From: an uncultured Prevotellaceae bacterium
GTDB taxonomy: Bacteria; Bacteroidota; Bacteroidia; Bacteroidales; Bacteroidaceae
DNA length: 64,000 bases
Direction: 5' to 3'
Assembly (NCBI GenBank): GCA_902801375.1
Contig: CADCIB010000016.1
Location: 1 to 64,000, forward strand
Made by a program: the position numbers and the translations under genes
Notes under the pieces: model-generated
Database searches by the model: none
What the model was told of the DNA's origin: nothing
Seen by the model: only the letters and a program-made list of their open reading frames with translations
Shown: positions 27,564 to 37,316 of the stretch, in pieces
Layout: the number at the start of each line of letters is the position of its first letter
Position numbering within the stretch: position 1 is the first letter of the stretch

Positions 27564-29273
27564 TCACCCCTGCCCATCGTACGGCCGGTCTTCATAATCG
27601 TTCTTCAGGCGCTTGCCAGCCTGCACCACATTCATGACATAGTCGCCCAGTTTCTCGCACTCTGAGATGAAGTCGACGTAGAAGACGCCCAGCTGGTAGT
27701 CGTAGAGTCCTGCGTTGACATCGTGCAGGTTCTGGTTCTTCAGCTGCGTGCGGTAGTTGTTGATCTCGTGTTCGATGTTGAGCGAGGTCTTGATGCCTGC
27801 CTTGGTCATGGGCTGGTCGATGCGCTTGAGCATCTCGACAAGTGCGCCATCGACGAGTTGCATCATGGTCTGCATGTGCTGGATCTGCTCAGGGGTGAAC
27901 GCCTTCTGGCAGTGCATGCGGTGGCGGTTGAGGGTGCGACCGAGGTTGTAGACGGCATCGCCGATGGACTCGAGTTCGGAAATCTGTCGCAGCATCTTCT
28001 GTATCTGGCTCTTCGAGGCATCGGAGAGTCGGCCTTCGCTCACTTTATTGAGATAGCTGGCGATCTCCATCTCCATGGAGTCGGTGATGTTCTCGTATTT
28101 CTCGATGCGCGAGAAGAGTTTGTTGAACTCCGCCTCGTCCTGCATCTGCAACAGCTCGGGCACGAAGCCGAACATGCGCTGGCAACGCTCCGCGAAGCTG
28201 CGGATCTCCTTCTGCGCCTCGATGATGCTCAGCTCTGCCGTGGAGAGCAGACCGCCGCTGATGAACTTCAGGCGGTAGTCTTCGTCCTGCGCCTTCATGG
28301 GCAACACCCTGCACACGAGCGCCTCGATCTGCTTGACGAAACCGATGAGGAGCAGCGTGTTGATGATGTTGAAGGCGGTGTGGAAGGCGGAGAGTTTGTA
28401 GAGGTCGTTGCCACCTCCCATCACGCTGTCGACAAACCAGCTGACGGCATGACAGGCGGGATAGAACACGATGAGGAACGCCACGACGCCAAAGACGTTG
28501 AAGAACATGTGGGCCAGGGCAGCACGGCGGGCCTGCGTGTTGGCGGTGAGCGATGCCATGAAGGCCGTGATGGTGGTGCCGATGTTCTGACCCATGGCCA
28601 AAGCAGCGGCCTGCTCGAAGCCGAAGCCGGGGATGTTCATGCCAAAGAGCATCAGCGTGATGGCCATCGTGGCAGCAGAGGCCTGGACGATCATGGTGAC
28701 GACGGCTCCCACGACGACGAAGAGGAGGATGGTGAAGAAAGAGTCTTGCGACACGTGGGCGAGCATGCCGGCCACCATGTCGCCAATGTTCATGGCGGTG
28801 GCCGCCTCCTGGAGGAACGACAAACCCATGAAGAGGAAGGAGAAGCCGAAGACGAACTCGCCGATGCTCTTGCGGTTGCCTTTGCCGCTGAATATCAAGG
28901 GCATGCCGACGGCCAGGAGGGGGATGGCGAAGGCAGCGATGTTGACCTTGAACCCCACGGCCGAGATGATCCACGCCGTGACGGTGGTACCGATGTTGGC
29001 GCCCATGATGACGCCGATGGACTGCACCAGCGTCATCAGTCCGGCATTGACGAAGCTGACGACCATCACGGTGGTGGCACTCGACGACTGGATGAGGGCG
29101 GTGATGAGGATGCCCGTGAGCACGCCCATGACGCGGTTTTTCGTCATGGCGGCGAGGATACTGCGCAGGCGGTCGCCTGCAAACTTTTCGAGACCCTCGG
29201 ACATGGTCTTCATTCCGAAGAGGAAGAGTGCCAGTGAGCCTACGAGCGAGAAAATGTTGATGATCAATTCCAT
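27564..29273 (-). CDS. Na/phosphate cotransporter with PhoU domain
   Basis: 569 residues from ATG 29273 (MELIINIFSLVGSLALFLFG); the frame is open upstream but lacks family similarity. Two inverted Na/Pi-cotransporter repeats carry the hallmark QSSSATTVMVVSF and QASAATMAI motifs in about eight membrane segments. A helical PhoU-like domain occupies about residues 340-560. It imports phosphate with sodium. It is convergent with the two-component operon. Confidence 0.93.
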   Translation of the reverse strand: MELIINIFSLVGSLALFLFGMKTMSEGLEKFAGDRLRSILAAMTKNRVMGVLTGILITALIQSSSATTVMVVSFVNAGLMTLVQSIGVIMGANIGTTVTAWIISAVGFKVNIAAFAIPLLAVGMPLIFSGKGNRKSIGEFVFGFSFLFMGLSFLQEAATAMNIGDMVAGMLAHVSQDSFFTILLFVVVGAVVTMIVQASAATMAITLMLFGMNIPGFGFEQAAALAMGQNIGTTITAFMASLTANTQARRAALAHMFFNVFGVVAFLIVFYPACHAVSWFVDSVMGGGNDLYKLSAFHTAFNIINTLLLIGFVKQIEALVCRVLPMKAQDEDYRLKFISGGLLSTAELSIIEAQKEIRSFAERCQRMFGFVPELLQMQDEAEFNKLFSRIEKYENITDSMEMEIASYLNKVSEGRLSDASKSQIQKMLRQISELESIGDAVYNLGRTLNRHRMHCQKAFTPEQIQHMQTMMQLVDGALVEMLKRIDQPMTKAGIKTSLNIEHEINNYRTQLKNQNLHDVNAGLYDYQLGVFYVDFISECEKLGDYVMNVVQAGKRLKNDYEDRPYDGQG

Positions 29274-29448
29274 TGCGTTGTTTTCTGTAATTCGCCGCAA
29301 AGGTATTACAATCTTATTACACACCCGTTACACCTGTATGACAATCCTGTTACAAACGACGCTGTCACCATTCTTTCACACGCATGAAATGGTTTTGTAA
29401 CATCTTTGCACTACTTTTACAGCGCAAAACCAATATTCGAAACATACA

Positions 29449-29589
29449 ATGGAAAAAGAAAAAGCCGATAGGATCGTCAGCATGCTGAATTGGGTGAGGT
29501 TCATCATCCTCGTATTGTTCCTGACATTTGTCTTTGTGGGGTTAACAAAGGCAGCAGCCACACCCCTGGACGGGATGTGGCTGCTGTAG
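29449..29589 (+). CDS. Possible small membrane protein (46 aa)
   Basis: MEKEKADRIVSMLNWVRFII... with one hydrophobic segment (about residues 15-33) and a short tail. A -7-like ATCTTTG lies about 45 bases upstream. The last 11 codons form a perfect 11-bp hairpin (CAGCAGCCACA 29552 / TGTGGCTGCTG 29576), which could instead be the terminator of a short RNA. Real but unidentified, or chance; evidence is limited to frame, promoter-like site and hydrophobicity. Confidence 0.35.
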   Translation: MEKEKADRIVSMLNWVRFIILVLFLTFVFVGLTKAAATPLDGMWLL

Positions 29590-29600
29590 GTATAGCTTTC

Positions 29601-29690
29601 ATGACCTCCCCTTGACCGTCATGACCTCCTCTTGACCGTCATGACCTCCCCTTGACCGTCATGACCTCCCCTTGACCGTCATGACCTCCC
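29601..29690. repeat. 20-bp tandem repeats
   Basis: Four tandem copies of ATGACCTCCCCTTGACCGTC (one T for C in the second) starting at 29601, 29621, 29641 and 29661; a fifth start at 29681 runs into the palindromic block. A related, degenerate pair lies near 59627-59655. Confidence 0.88.
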
Positions 29691-29990
29691 CTAACCCCTC
29701 CTGTAGGAGGGGGACTGGTTAGTATTGTTGCCTCCTGTAGGAGGGGGACTGGTTAGTTCTGCGCTCAGTACTAACTATTCCTCCCCCTACAGGGGGAGAT
29801 AGAGGGGGGCGCTATCCCTGCAGGGGAGAGGGGATTGCTGATTGACCTCCCCCGAACCCCTCCTGTAGGAGGGGAGCTGATTTGTTTTGCTATCTCCTGT
29901 AGGAGGGGGACTGGTTAGTATTGTTGCCTCCTGTAGGAGGGGAGCTGGTTTGTTTTGCTACCTCCTGTAGGAGGGGATAGGGGGAGCCGC
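29681..29990. repeat. Cluster of CTCCTGTAGGAGG palindromes
   Basis: At least six copies of the self-complementary core CTCCTGTAGGAGG, each followed by GGGACTGGTTAGT- or GGAGCTGGTTTG-type spacers, plus an opposite-orientation CCCCCTACAGGGGGAG near 29782. The region between the small ORF and the secreted-protein gene at 29998 holds only these repeats. Confidence 0.85.
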
Positions 29991-29997
29991 GGATGGT

Positions 29998-31485
29998 TTA
30001 CTTCATGACTTTCGTGGTCTGCTGGGTGCCGTCGGCATAAGTGGTGCGGCGGATGAGGAGACCCTTCGTGTCGGGCGACACCATGCGGCCGGCACCGTCG
30101 AAGTATTCCGTGCGGGCCACTGCCTGGCCATCCTTGACAGCTGCGATGGCATCGGGCTCGCTATGGATGTAGTACCACACGAGGTCGGAGCTGTTCACCT
30201 GATCGCCTACCTTGTAGAAGGTCTGCACACCAATCTTCTCGCTGATGGGGTTCACATACTTGAACGTATGCGATGTGCCCGACACCTGGAAGAAGTCGCC
30301 ATAGGTGTAAGTGTAAGGAATGTCGGTCAGGCCCTCAGGATTGGCCACGGGCGTGTCGTCGAGATAGAGGTTGTAGTACATGTTCTCCTGATTGATGTAG
30401 TTACCCTCTGTGTCCTGGTTGGGCATGTCGATCATGAAGATGCCGAAACCGAAGCCCTCGATGATGTCGTAGTAGGAGGTGACAGCGGGATTGGCGGGCA
30501 CAGCGGCGACTTCCGTGAATGTGGTGAACGACGACTTGCCATAGTCGTAGAAGCTCTCGCCGACCTTATCCTTAGCGGGGTTGACGAGGAAGAGCTGCTC
30601 TGTGGAGAACGAACGGTCGTCGGCATTGTAGGTGAAGGTGACGGCCTCGTCGCTGGTCAGGTTGATGGTGCTGACGGGGAAGGTGCCGAAGCCAGGATAT
30701 TCCACCATTTCGATGGTGCCCTCAGCGGCCTTGAAATAGACGAAGTAGCCCAAGCTCTCGTCGGCTCCCAGGAACTGGGTGTTGGGGCAGACGATCTTGT
30801 CGCCATCGAGGGTTCCCTTGATCCAGCTGTCGGCGATGCCAGCGGGGTTGGCGATATACACATCGCTGCCGCTGAACGCCACGTTGACCGTCTGTGAGTG
30901 TTGTCCACCCTGTCCCTCATAATCCATCTTATAGCTCAGCATCTCAGCATCGGCGGGCGGTGTGACTGTCTCTTCCTGCACAGGACTGATGTTGATGTTG
31001 TAGTCGAGATAGCCTGCCGACTGGCCTTCGAGGTTGGTGATGACGAGGTAACCGCCATCGGTCTGCGTCAGTTTGCCGTCCTCGTAGCTGAACACGAGGT
31101 CGGTGCTCTCTCCCAATCCGAGCTTATTGCCCACCTGCACCAGACGGGTGAGGTAGAACAGGGTGCCATTGGACTCGGTGTAGGCCTGCGGGGTGTGGAA
31201 CACCACCTGCGTGCCGTCGTCGCTGATTTCGCCTTCTATCCATGCGCCCACCTTGTATTTGGTGATGGGGTCTTTGATGTACATTTTGTTGCCACTGACC
31301 ACCACATGAGCGATGGCGCCTTGCTCGACAAACTGATACATCTGCTGGGCGACATAGTCGGGGTACATGCCCTGCGACTGCCATTCCATGTTCTTGAGCA
31401 TTTCTCCCTCAGGAGTTTCTGTGATCTGCGCGGTGGCTGCCATGCTCAGGAGAGCGGCCACGGCGGTAAAGATAGTTTTTCTCAT
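29998..31485 (-). CDS. Secreted protein of unknown function, T9SS-like tail
   Basis: 495 residues with a signal peptide (MRKTIFTAVAALLSMAATAQ). Two related beta-rich regions seem to be present: VVVSGNKMYIKDPITKYKVG and VAFSGSDVYIANPAGIADSW align by eye as a repeated module. The C-terminus (EYFDGAGRMVSP...TTKVMK) is a variant of the sorting tail shared by the neighbours. Last gene of the secreted-protein operon, 3 bases after the protease gene. No family is recognised. Confidence 0.8.
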   Translation of the reverse strand: MRKTIFTAVAALLSMAATAQITETPEGEMLKNMEWQSQGMYPDYVAQQMYQFVEQGAIAHVVVSGNKMYIKDPITKYKVGAWIEGEISDDGTQVVFHTPQAYTESNGTLFYLTRLVQVGNKLGLGESTDLVFSYEDGKLTQTDGGYLVITNLEGQSAGYLDYNINISPVQEETVTPPADAEMLSYKMDYEGQGGQHSQTVNVAFSGSDVYIANPAGIADSWIKGTLDGDKIVCPNTQFLGADESLGYFVYFKAAEGTIEMVEYPGFGTFPVSTINLTSDEAVTFTYNADDRSFSTEQLFLVNPAKDKVGESFYDYGKSSFTTFTEVAAVPANPAVTSYYDIIEGFGFGIFMIDMPNQDTEGNYINQENMYYNLYLDDTPVANPEGLTDIPYTYTYGDFFQVSGTSHTFKYVNPISEKIGVQTFYKVGDQVNSSDLVWYYIHSEPDAIAAVKDGQAVARTEYFDGAGRMVSPDTKGLLIRRTTYADGTQQTTKVMK

Positions 31486-31488
31486 GAT

Positions 31489-33222
31489 TTATTTGTTAAT
31501 GTATTTTTTTCCGTTGTTGATGATGACATTTGATGAGTGTCCATTGGCTATTCGGCCTTGGAGGTCGTAGGTGGAACGCGACGGAATCGCGTTGCTCACG
31601 ACGCTGGCGGGCGATATGGCGGTGGGGGCTTCCTCCTGAGTGAGGGGCACCTTGGTCTTTTGGATGGTGAGGTGGCCGTCGCGCTTGGTCATGCGCCACT
31701 TGTTGTAGTTCTCATTGCCGTCGTCGAGGTCGGGGAAGCGTATATACTGAGGATCGAATTTGCCGATGTCGGTCAGGTACCAGCTCATCAGATAGAGGTC
31801 GTAGTCGCCGTCCTCCAGTCCATTGATGACGTTCTCGCCATAGGTGAGGTCCATGGCTTCCCAGCCGGCAAGTGGCGGCACGGGTTCGTAGCCATTCCAT
31901 TCGGAGTAGTAGAACGGCTGGAGGGGCGAGTGGCCGGTCGCCACATTCTCAATGCAGAGGCCCACAAGACCCTTGAACGCCAGGAAATGGTAGTTGAAGA
32001 TGGTGGGCAGATGCACGATGATGCTGTTGTCGGTCACCTCGATAGTCTCCTCTTCGGCCATGGCCCAGTACGAGATGTAGGGCTTTTCCTCTCCATCGGG
32101 AGGCATGATGCCTGTGAGCATCGACTGCGAGGCAACGTTGCTGCTGAAGTCGTAGGCCGAGGCTCCATAGGCTGCCTGCATGGCGGTCCGCGGGTTGAGG
32201 TTGAAGAAGTCGAAATAGCCATCGGCATCGCCATTCCAACCCCAGTTGACGTGCAGGTAGCCGTCAGAGGCGCGGCAACCATCGATGACGAAGGCATGGG
32301 CACCCTGACTATCGTCGGTGGAGAGGTACTCCACGGGGCGTCCGGCTTTCAACTCATCGTAGATGGTCTGCATCCAGCGGTCGGTATTATCCAACACGCG
32401 GAAGGTGCAGTGCAGGGCCAGCGAGTCGTAGTCGAAATGGTGAGCCAGACCGGCTGCGGCATCGGGCGATGTGGCACCGCTACCCTGCTGGGCATAGGCC
32501 ATGTGTGAGGCCAGTCCGCAGTCGTACATCAGCGTGGCGACGGCATCGGTGGTGGCGTCCTTGTCGGCTGCCGAGGCATAGGTCTCCTTCATGTTGGGCC
32601 AGTCGTAGACGCCTTTGATGCGCACGTTCTTCTTGCTGCTGGAGCCCAGCATGGTGTAGTAGCCCATGCCATGGCCCTCAGCGGGATACTGATGGAAGTT
32701 CATGATCTGTGCCATGGCCGTGGCCACGCAACCCGTCTGGGCGCGACGCTTCGACCAGCTGTCCACCACAGGGCAGAGGTCGTTATAGGGCGTGTCCTGC
32801 GCCCAACGCGTGGTGACCATCGGTTCCACGTCCTGTGCCTGTGCCTTCTGGATGGTGCGCAGGTCGTTGTCCTGGATTTTCTGCTGCATGGTGGCGCTGA
32901 TGGTCTGCATCCACCACTGCAGTCCGTCGGGCAGGCTCTCCATGCTGAGCGGGCGGTCGGTATAGCCCAGGACGGGTGCGAACATGGCGTCGCGGCTGAC
33001 GAAGACGGTGCCGTTGTAGCGGTCGCCATAGGCGGCAACCATGTCGTTTTGCATCAGTTTCTCAGGCTTGGACGCCACTGGTGAGTGGTGAGAGGTGAGT
33101 GGTGAGGGTTGTCCATAGAGATGTTGGGCGGCGATGGCCTGCATCTCGCTCTCACTACGCTGCTGTGCCTGTGCGGAAAGTGCCAGGCAGGCGGCGGTGA
33201 GCATCACAATACTTTTTTTCAT
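31489..33222 (-). CDS. C10-family (streptopain-type) cysteine protease
   Basis: 577 residues from ATG 33222 with a signal peptide (MKKSIVMLTAACLALSAQAQ) and a propeptide. Catalytic Cys165 lies in QTGCVATAMAQIMNFHQYP and catalytic His309 in GAHAFVIDG, followed by NWGWNG. The family includes SpeB, PrtT and interpain A. A sorting tail with YDLQGR and NGKK closes the protein. The propeptide residues SPLTSHHSPV come from a simple repeat (33070-33110). The neighbouring gene encodes a second C10 enzyme. Confidence 0.92.
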   Translation of the reverse strand: MKKSIVMLTAACLALSAQAQQRSESEMQAIAAQHLYGQPSPLTSHHSPVASKPEKLMQNDMVAAYGDRYNGTVFVSRDAMFAPVLGYTDRPLSMESLPDGLQWWMQTISATMQQKIQDNDLRTIQKAQAQDVEPMVTTRWAQDTPYNDLCPVVDSWSKRRAQTGCVATAMAQIMNFHQYPAEGHGMGYYTMLGSSSKKNVRIKGVYDWPNMKETYASAADKDATTDAVATLMYDCGLASHMAYAQQGSGATSPDAAAGLAHHFDYDSLALHCTFRVLDNTDRWMQTIYDELKAGRPVEYLSTDDSQGAHAFVIDGCRASDGYLHVNWGWNGDADGYFDFFNLNPRTAMQAAYGASAYDFSSNVASQSMLTGIMPPDGEEKPYISYWAMAEEETIEVTDNSIIVHLPTIFNYHFLAFKGLVGLCIENVATGHSPLQPFYYSEWNGYEPVPPLAGWEAMDLTYGENVINGLEDGDYDLYLMSWYLTDIGKFDPQYIRFPDLDDGNENYNKWRMTKRDGHLTIQKTKVPLTQEEAPTAISPASVVSNAIPSRSTYDLQGRIANGHSSNVIINNGKKYINK

Positions 33223-33242
33223 GCTATGTTTTCTTAAGGTTT

Positions 33243-35060
33243 TTATTTGACGATTACTTTCCGAGTGGTGCCATCGGCGCCTTTCACGATGAGGATGCCT
33301 TTTTTTAGAGTTGACGAGTTGACAAGTTGACGAGTTGACGAGTTCTTGCTGATTAGTCGGCCCTGGAGGTCGTAGATGGAACGCGACGGAATCGCGTTGC
33401 ACACGATGGCGATGGGGTTGATGCTGGTGGGCTGGCCCGTCTCTTCAAAGCTGACTGCGGCACTGGCTGAGTTCTCCACAGCGCAGTTGAGGTTGCTTTC
33501 AGCATCGTAGTTGGCCACGAGAGCCACCACCTTCAGGTCTTCTTTCTTCCAGTCATCCTCCACGGCGAAGGTGTAGTTGGCCGTGAAGATATTGCCCTCC
33601 CAGGCGATGTCATCGCCCCACGTGTTGTTGTAGGCGCGGATGACATGGTTGTGCTGGTAGTGGTCGATCATTCCGTTGGGACTTTCCTGTCGGTCGTCGA
33701 TGTTGTCTTCTGTCAGATAGACGGTCAGCAGCGGGTTCGCCAAGTCGAAGTCGTTGTCGCGCACACCATTCACCACCACGTTCACCTGTCCGTCGGCCAG
33801 CGTGGCCGTGACGCCCAGCATAAGGTGGGTGGGCAATGCCATCTCCATGTCGAGTTCAGCGGCAAAGTCGCTCGGACTGCTGATGAAGTAGATGGCCTGC
33901 TTCTGGCCGGTTTGGACGACGTTCTGCGCATAGCGTGCCTGGCGGTTGATCATCCATGCCGGGGCATAAGCCTGGCCGCCCTCGTTGAACAACCAGAGCA
34001 TGTCCACGTCGCAAGGCAGGGTGTAGTTGTCGGTATTGAAGGCAGAATGGTGGCACACCACACTGACGCGCTCGCCATAGATGTCCTTGCTGTGGAGCGC
34101 CTCGTTCATCTCCTGGGCGCCACGCGGACAGTTGGGGCAGCGCTGCGTGGTGAACTCCTCCACCAAAACGTTGCGCTGGAAGGCTGCGAAACTGGCTTCC
34201 GCGGTATTGTTGGCCATGTTCTCGTCGGTGGCGTTGTCGAGGCTGCTGATGTTGACGCTGATGGGCTGTGAGGCGTCGATGACACTGCTGGCCGTGAAAC
34301 TGAAGGCCACGGTGGCCTGGCGACCGCTCTCCACGGTCTGTGCCACATGGTGGGTCACTTCGTCGATGCCACCGCCTGAGATGGTGAGCGTGAAGCCCTC
34401 GATGTCGCTGGCAGCGACATTGGCCACATCGGCCTTGAGCTGATAGGCGGTCATGCCCTCAGCCAGGTTGGGCACGATGGCGACGCTGTTGAGCGCCAGG
34501 TCGTACTGCGGCAGGGAAGAGCCACTGACGACGGCCTCGATGCTGATGGCACCCTTGTCGCTGAAGTCTTCCCATTGGGTATTGTCGTTTTTCTTGAAGA
34601 AGGCCGTGCCCTCAGGCGTCGAGCCCACCACAGAAACGGCATTCGAGAGCGACGTGTGGTGGTAGGTGTAGCCCACGTAGAGTCCGTCGGCCAGGTTCTC
34701 GATGGTGTAGGCCTCGTTGAGGTTCACCTCGTTCCAGCCCTGCTGCACACGCTTCTGCTTGCGGTTGAGCTTACCCTCGGCCAGGTTGTCGCCATCGAGC
34801 GATGGGCGCACCCACACGGACAGTTCGTCGATGTTCAGGCGGGTGGCCAGTCCCACGCGGATGGTGGTGATTTCATTGCCTGCCATTCCGCTGAGCACAG
34901 AGGAGGGGATGAAGATGGCTGCCGACGTGTTGCCGACGCCCATATCGCCCCATGTGGTAGATGTAGACACTTCGCCGTTGCAATAGCCGAAGTTGAATGT
35001 CTGTGCATGGGCCACCAACAGGGTAGCCCATGCACAAAGTGTCAGAATAGTTTTTCTCAT
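33243..35060 (-). CDS. Omp28-related secreted protein
   Basis: 605 residues with a signal peptide (MRKTILTLCAWATLLVAHAQ). The centre holds an Omp28/thioredoxin-like domain with VLVEEFTTQRCPNCPRG (CxxC near residue 307). Beta-rich adhesin-like regions precede it, and a sorting tail with YDLQGR follows. A repeat-derived NSSTRQLVNSST stretch is inserted within the tail (33304-33346). The CxxC may act in disulfide chemistry of exported proteins. Four bases separate it from the upstream protease gene. Confidence 0.85.
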   Translation of the reverse strand: MRKTILTLCAWATLLVAHAQTFNFGYCNGEVSTSTTWGDMGVGNTSAAIFIPSSVLSGMAGNEITTIRVGLATRLNIDELSVWVRPSLDGDNLAEGKLNRKQKRVQQGWNEVNLNEAYTIENLADGLYVGYTYHHTSLSNAVSVVGSTPEGTAFFKKNDNTQWEDFSDKGAISIEAVVSGSSLPQYDLALNSVAIVPNLAEGMTAYQLKADVANVAASDIEGFTLTISGGGIDEVTHHVAQTVESGRQATVAFSFTASSVIDASQPISVNISSLDNATDENMANNTAEASFAAFQRNVLVEEFTTQRCPNCPRGAQEMNEALHSKDIYGERVSVVCHHSAFNTDNYTLPCDVDMLWLFNEGGQAYAPAWMINRQARYAQNVVQTGQKQAIYFISSPSDFAAELDMEMALPTHLMLGVTATLADGQVNVVVNGVRDNDFDLANPLLTVYLTEDNIDDRQESPNGMIDHYQHNHVIRAYNNTWGDDIAWEGNIFTANYTFAVEDDWKKEDLKVVALVANYDAESNLNCAVENSASAAVSFEETGQPTSINPIAIVCNAIPSRSIYDLQGRLISKNSSTRQLVNSSTLKKGILIVKGADGTTRKVIVK

Positions 35061-35064
35061 GTCT

Positions 35065-37308
35065 TTATTTCATTACTTTCTTGTTGTTCTGGATATAGAT
35101 ACCCTTGGACGTCTTTTCCACTTCACGCCCCTGCAGGTCGTAGATGGGTGAAGCAGGAAGTGTGACTGACGATGAGGTGATGCCCGTTGCCTCGCTGCCA
35201 TCGGTCATGCCCACAGGACCGCCCACGATGGTGAGCGTGCCGTTGACATAGGTGACGTCGTCGGCAGTGATGGTGCCACGGCTCACGACGATGGGATAGT
35301 CGCCGGCAGGAGAGGTCTTGGTGGCCTCACAGCTGATCTGCGGCAGGCCATGCACGCGCTGGCCAATGATCTCGAAGTAGTACTCGTCAACGTCCTCGCC
35401 ATAGTTGCGGGTGAGGTTGCGGGCGCGGATCAGGGTGCCCACCTCCGTCACGTTGTCGCTCTTGAAGAGCTGGCTCCAGCCCTCAGCCTCCTCGTAGAAC
35501 GCACGGCTGCCGGCACGCAGGTAGAGCATCAGGAATCCAGGATCGACGCCCTCGAACGTGGTGGCTGTGGCGGTAGCGGGTGTGTAGCCGCTGACGTGCA
35601 GTTCGCGCATGATGAGCACATTGGCAAAGGCGCGGTCGCCCAAAGTCTTCAGCGATGCGGGCAGGTAGACCACGCGCACATACTTGCAACCTTCGAAGGC
35701 CTGCGGGTGGATGGCGGTCACACCGCTGCGGATGTTCACCGTGTCGGCTGCTGTGGGCAGCACGGCAATCACTTCGCTCTGGTCTTTCGTATAGACCACG
35801 CCGCCTTCCACGACATAGTCCAGGTCGCCATCTTCAGGCAGCGTGAGGCTGTTGAGGTTCGAACAGTTGGCCAGGGCACCGTCGCCATACGAGGTCATCG
35901 TGAGCGGCAGCTTCAGGTTGCGCAGGTTGGTGCAGCCGTAGAAGGCCTGTGCGGGCAATTGGTTGTCCACCAGACTGGCCGTGCTCAGGTCGATGTCGGT
36001 CAGCGTGGGCATGTTGGCCATCTTATAGAGGTCGTCGGCATTGAGCGTGCCCGTCACCTTCAGGCCACTGATGTTGATGCTGCTGCCCAGCATCTGCTGC
36101 ACAGCATCTATCTGCTGGGCCAGTGTGCCCGGCTCCTCGACGGAGATATTCTGCGTCACACCCTTTGCCTTGCTGGGCGGTGCGATGCCAAGAATCATTT
36201 CCTGAGCCTTCGAGAATTGGTAGACACGCGGGTTGAGCAGGCTCACGTTGTAGTAGCCATCCAGGCGTCCGTACCATCCCCAATTCACGTGTACCAGACC
36301 GTCGGCATTGTAGCCATCGACGACGAAAGCATGGCCGCCCTGGTCGTTGGCATCGGCACCGGCATAATAGACGGGTCCCACGTTGGAGAGGTCGTTGAAG
36401 AGCATGTCGCACCACTCCTCTTCCGTATAGAGCTCGCTGAAGCCCATCAGGTCGCTGCGCGTATAGGCAGTGGCTGTCGTGATGTCGAAATACTCGCGCA
36501 GTCCGTTGGCGGCATCGTCGGTGATGGCGCCTGAAGCGGCGTGGCCATACTGCATGACAGCCATCATGCCCATGGCGTGCGACAGGTCGGCCACTGCCTG
36601 TGCCTCCTCAGCCGTGTAGTTGCCCACGGTATAGGTGTTGCGCATGTGTGCCCAATCGAAATGACAGGTGGAGAAATCGAAGAAATAGTTGGTGCCTGTG
36701 GGATCGCCGTAGGGCACCAGCAGCGTTGTGGTGCCATGGCCTGTCTGCGGATACTGGTGATAATTCAGGATCTGTGACGTAGCGGTGGCCACACAGCCCA
36801 CCAGCGTAGGACGCGGAAGGAGTTCGGCATCGGGGAGCACAGGGCACTCGTTGTTGTAGGGTTCCTCCTGTCCCCACTCTGTGGAGAGCATCGGGCGCAC
36901 CTCGGGCAGATACTTGTCGGGGTTGGGTTTCACCACGCGCGCACGTTCATTATTATTGATATAATAGGCCACAGCCTCTTCCATGGTCGAGAGCCACCAT
37001 TGGAAACCGTCGTTGCGCTGGTCGGCCTCGTAGGTCTTGGTCGAAAAGCCCAGCACGTCGGGCAGCAGGTCGTCGTTGGCCATGATGGCGAATCCGCCGT
37101 CGGCATAGCCCATGACGGTGATGTTCTGCTTCTCGGCCAGCACCACAGGCATGTCTCTGCGCGGCGCCTTATGGGCGGCGGACAGCTGTGCGTTGAGGGC
37201 TTTGGCGGCAGCCTGCTTCATCTGCTGCTGCGTACGGGGTGCGGCCTGCATGGTGGTGGCACCCATGAGTGCCACGGCCATGATGATTGTTATCTTGTTG
37301 ATTTTCAT
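35065..37308 (-). CDS. C10-family protease with leucine-rich repeats
   Basis: 747 residues. Signal peptide and prodomain, then the catalytic domain with Cys172 (LVGCVATATSQILNYHQYP) and His326 (GGHAFVVDGYN) plus NWGWYG. About residues 400-610 hold BspA-type leucine-rich repeats (FYGCTNLRNLKLPLTMTSYG, FEGCKYVRVVYLPASLKTLG), an MBG-like beta domain follows, and the tail is YDLQGREV...QNNKKVMK. The repeats may tether the enzyme to host or bacterial surfaces. Confidence 0.92.
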   Translation of the reverse strand: MKINKITIIMAVALMGATTMQAAPRTQQQMKQAAAKALNAQLSAAHKAPRRDMPVVLAEKQNITVMGYADGGFAIMANDDLLPDVLGFSTKTYEADQRNDGFQWWLSTMEEAVAYYINNNERARVVKPNPDKYLPEVRPMLSTEWGQEEPYNNECPVLPDAELLPRPTLVGCVATATSQILNYHQYPQTGHGTTTLLVPYGDPTGTNYFFDFSTCHFDWAHMRNTYTVGNYTAEEAQAVADLSHAMGMMAVMQYGHAASGAITDDAANGLREYFDITTATAYTRSDLMGFSELYTEEEWCDMLFNDLSNVGPVYYAGADANDQGGHAFVVDGYNADGLVHVNWGWYGRLDGYYNVSLLNPRVYQFSKAQEMILGIAPPSKAKGVTQNISVEEPGTLAQQIDAVQQMLGSSINISGLKVTGTLNADDLYKMANMPTLTDIDLSTASLVDNQLPAQAFYGCTNLRNLKLPLTMTSYGDGALANCSNLNSLTLPEDGDLDYVVEGGVVYTKDQSEVIAVLPTAADTVNIRSGVTAIHPQAFEGCKYVRVVYLPASLKTLGDRAFANVLIMRELHVSGYTPATATATTFEGVDPGFLMLYLRAGSRAFYEEAEGWSQLFKSDNVTEVGTLIRARNLTRNYGEDVDEYYFEIIGQRVHGLPQISCEATKTSPAGDYPIVVSRGTITADDVTYVNGTLTIVGGPVGMTDGSEATGITSSSVTLPASPIYDLQGREVEKTSKGIYIQNNKKVMK

Positions 37309-37316
37309 ATCTACAC

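Noticed and set aside
27073-29990. Insertion sequence
   Set aside because: No transposase ORF is present anywhere in the repeat regions; the elements are non-coding.
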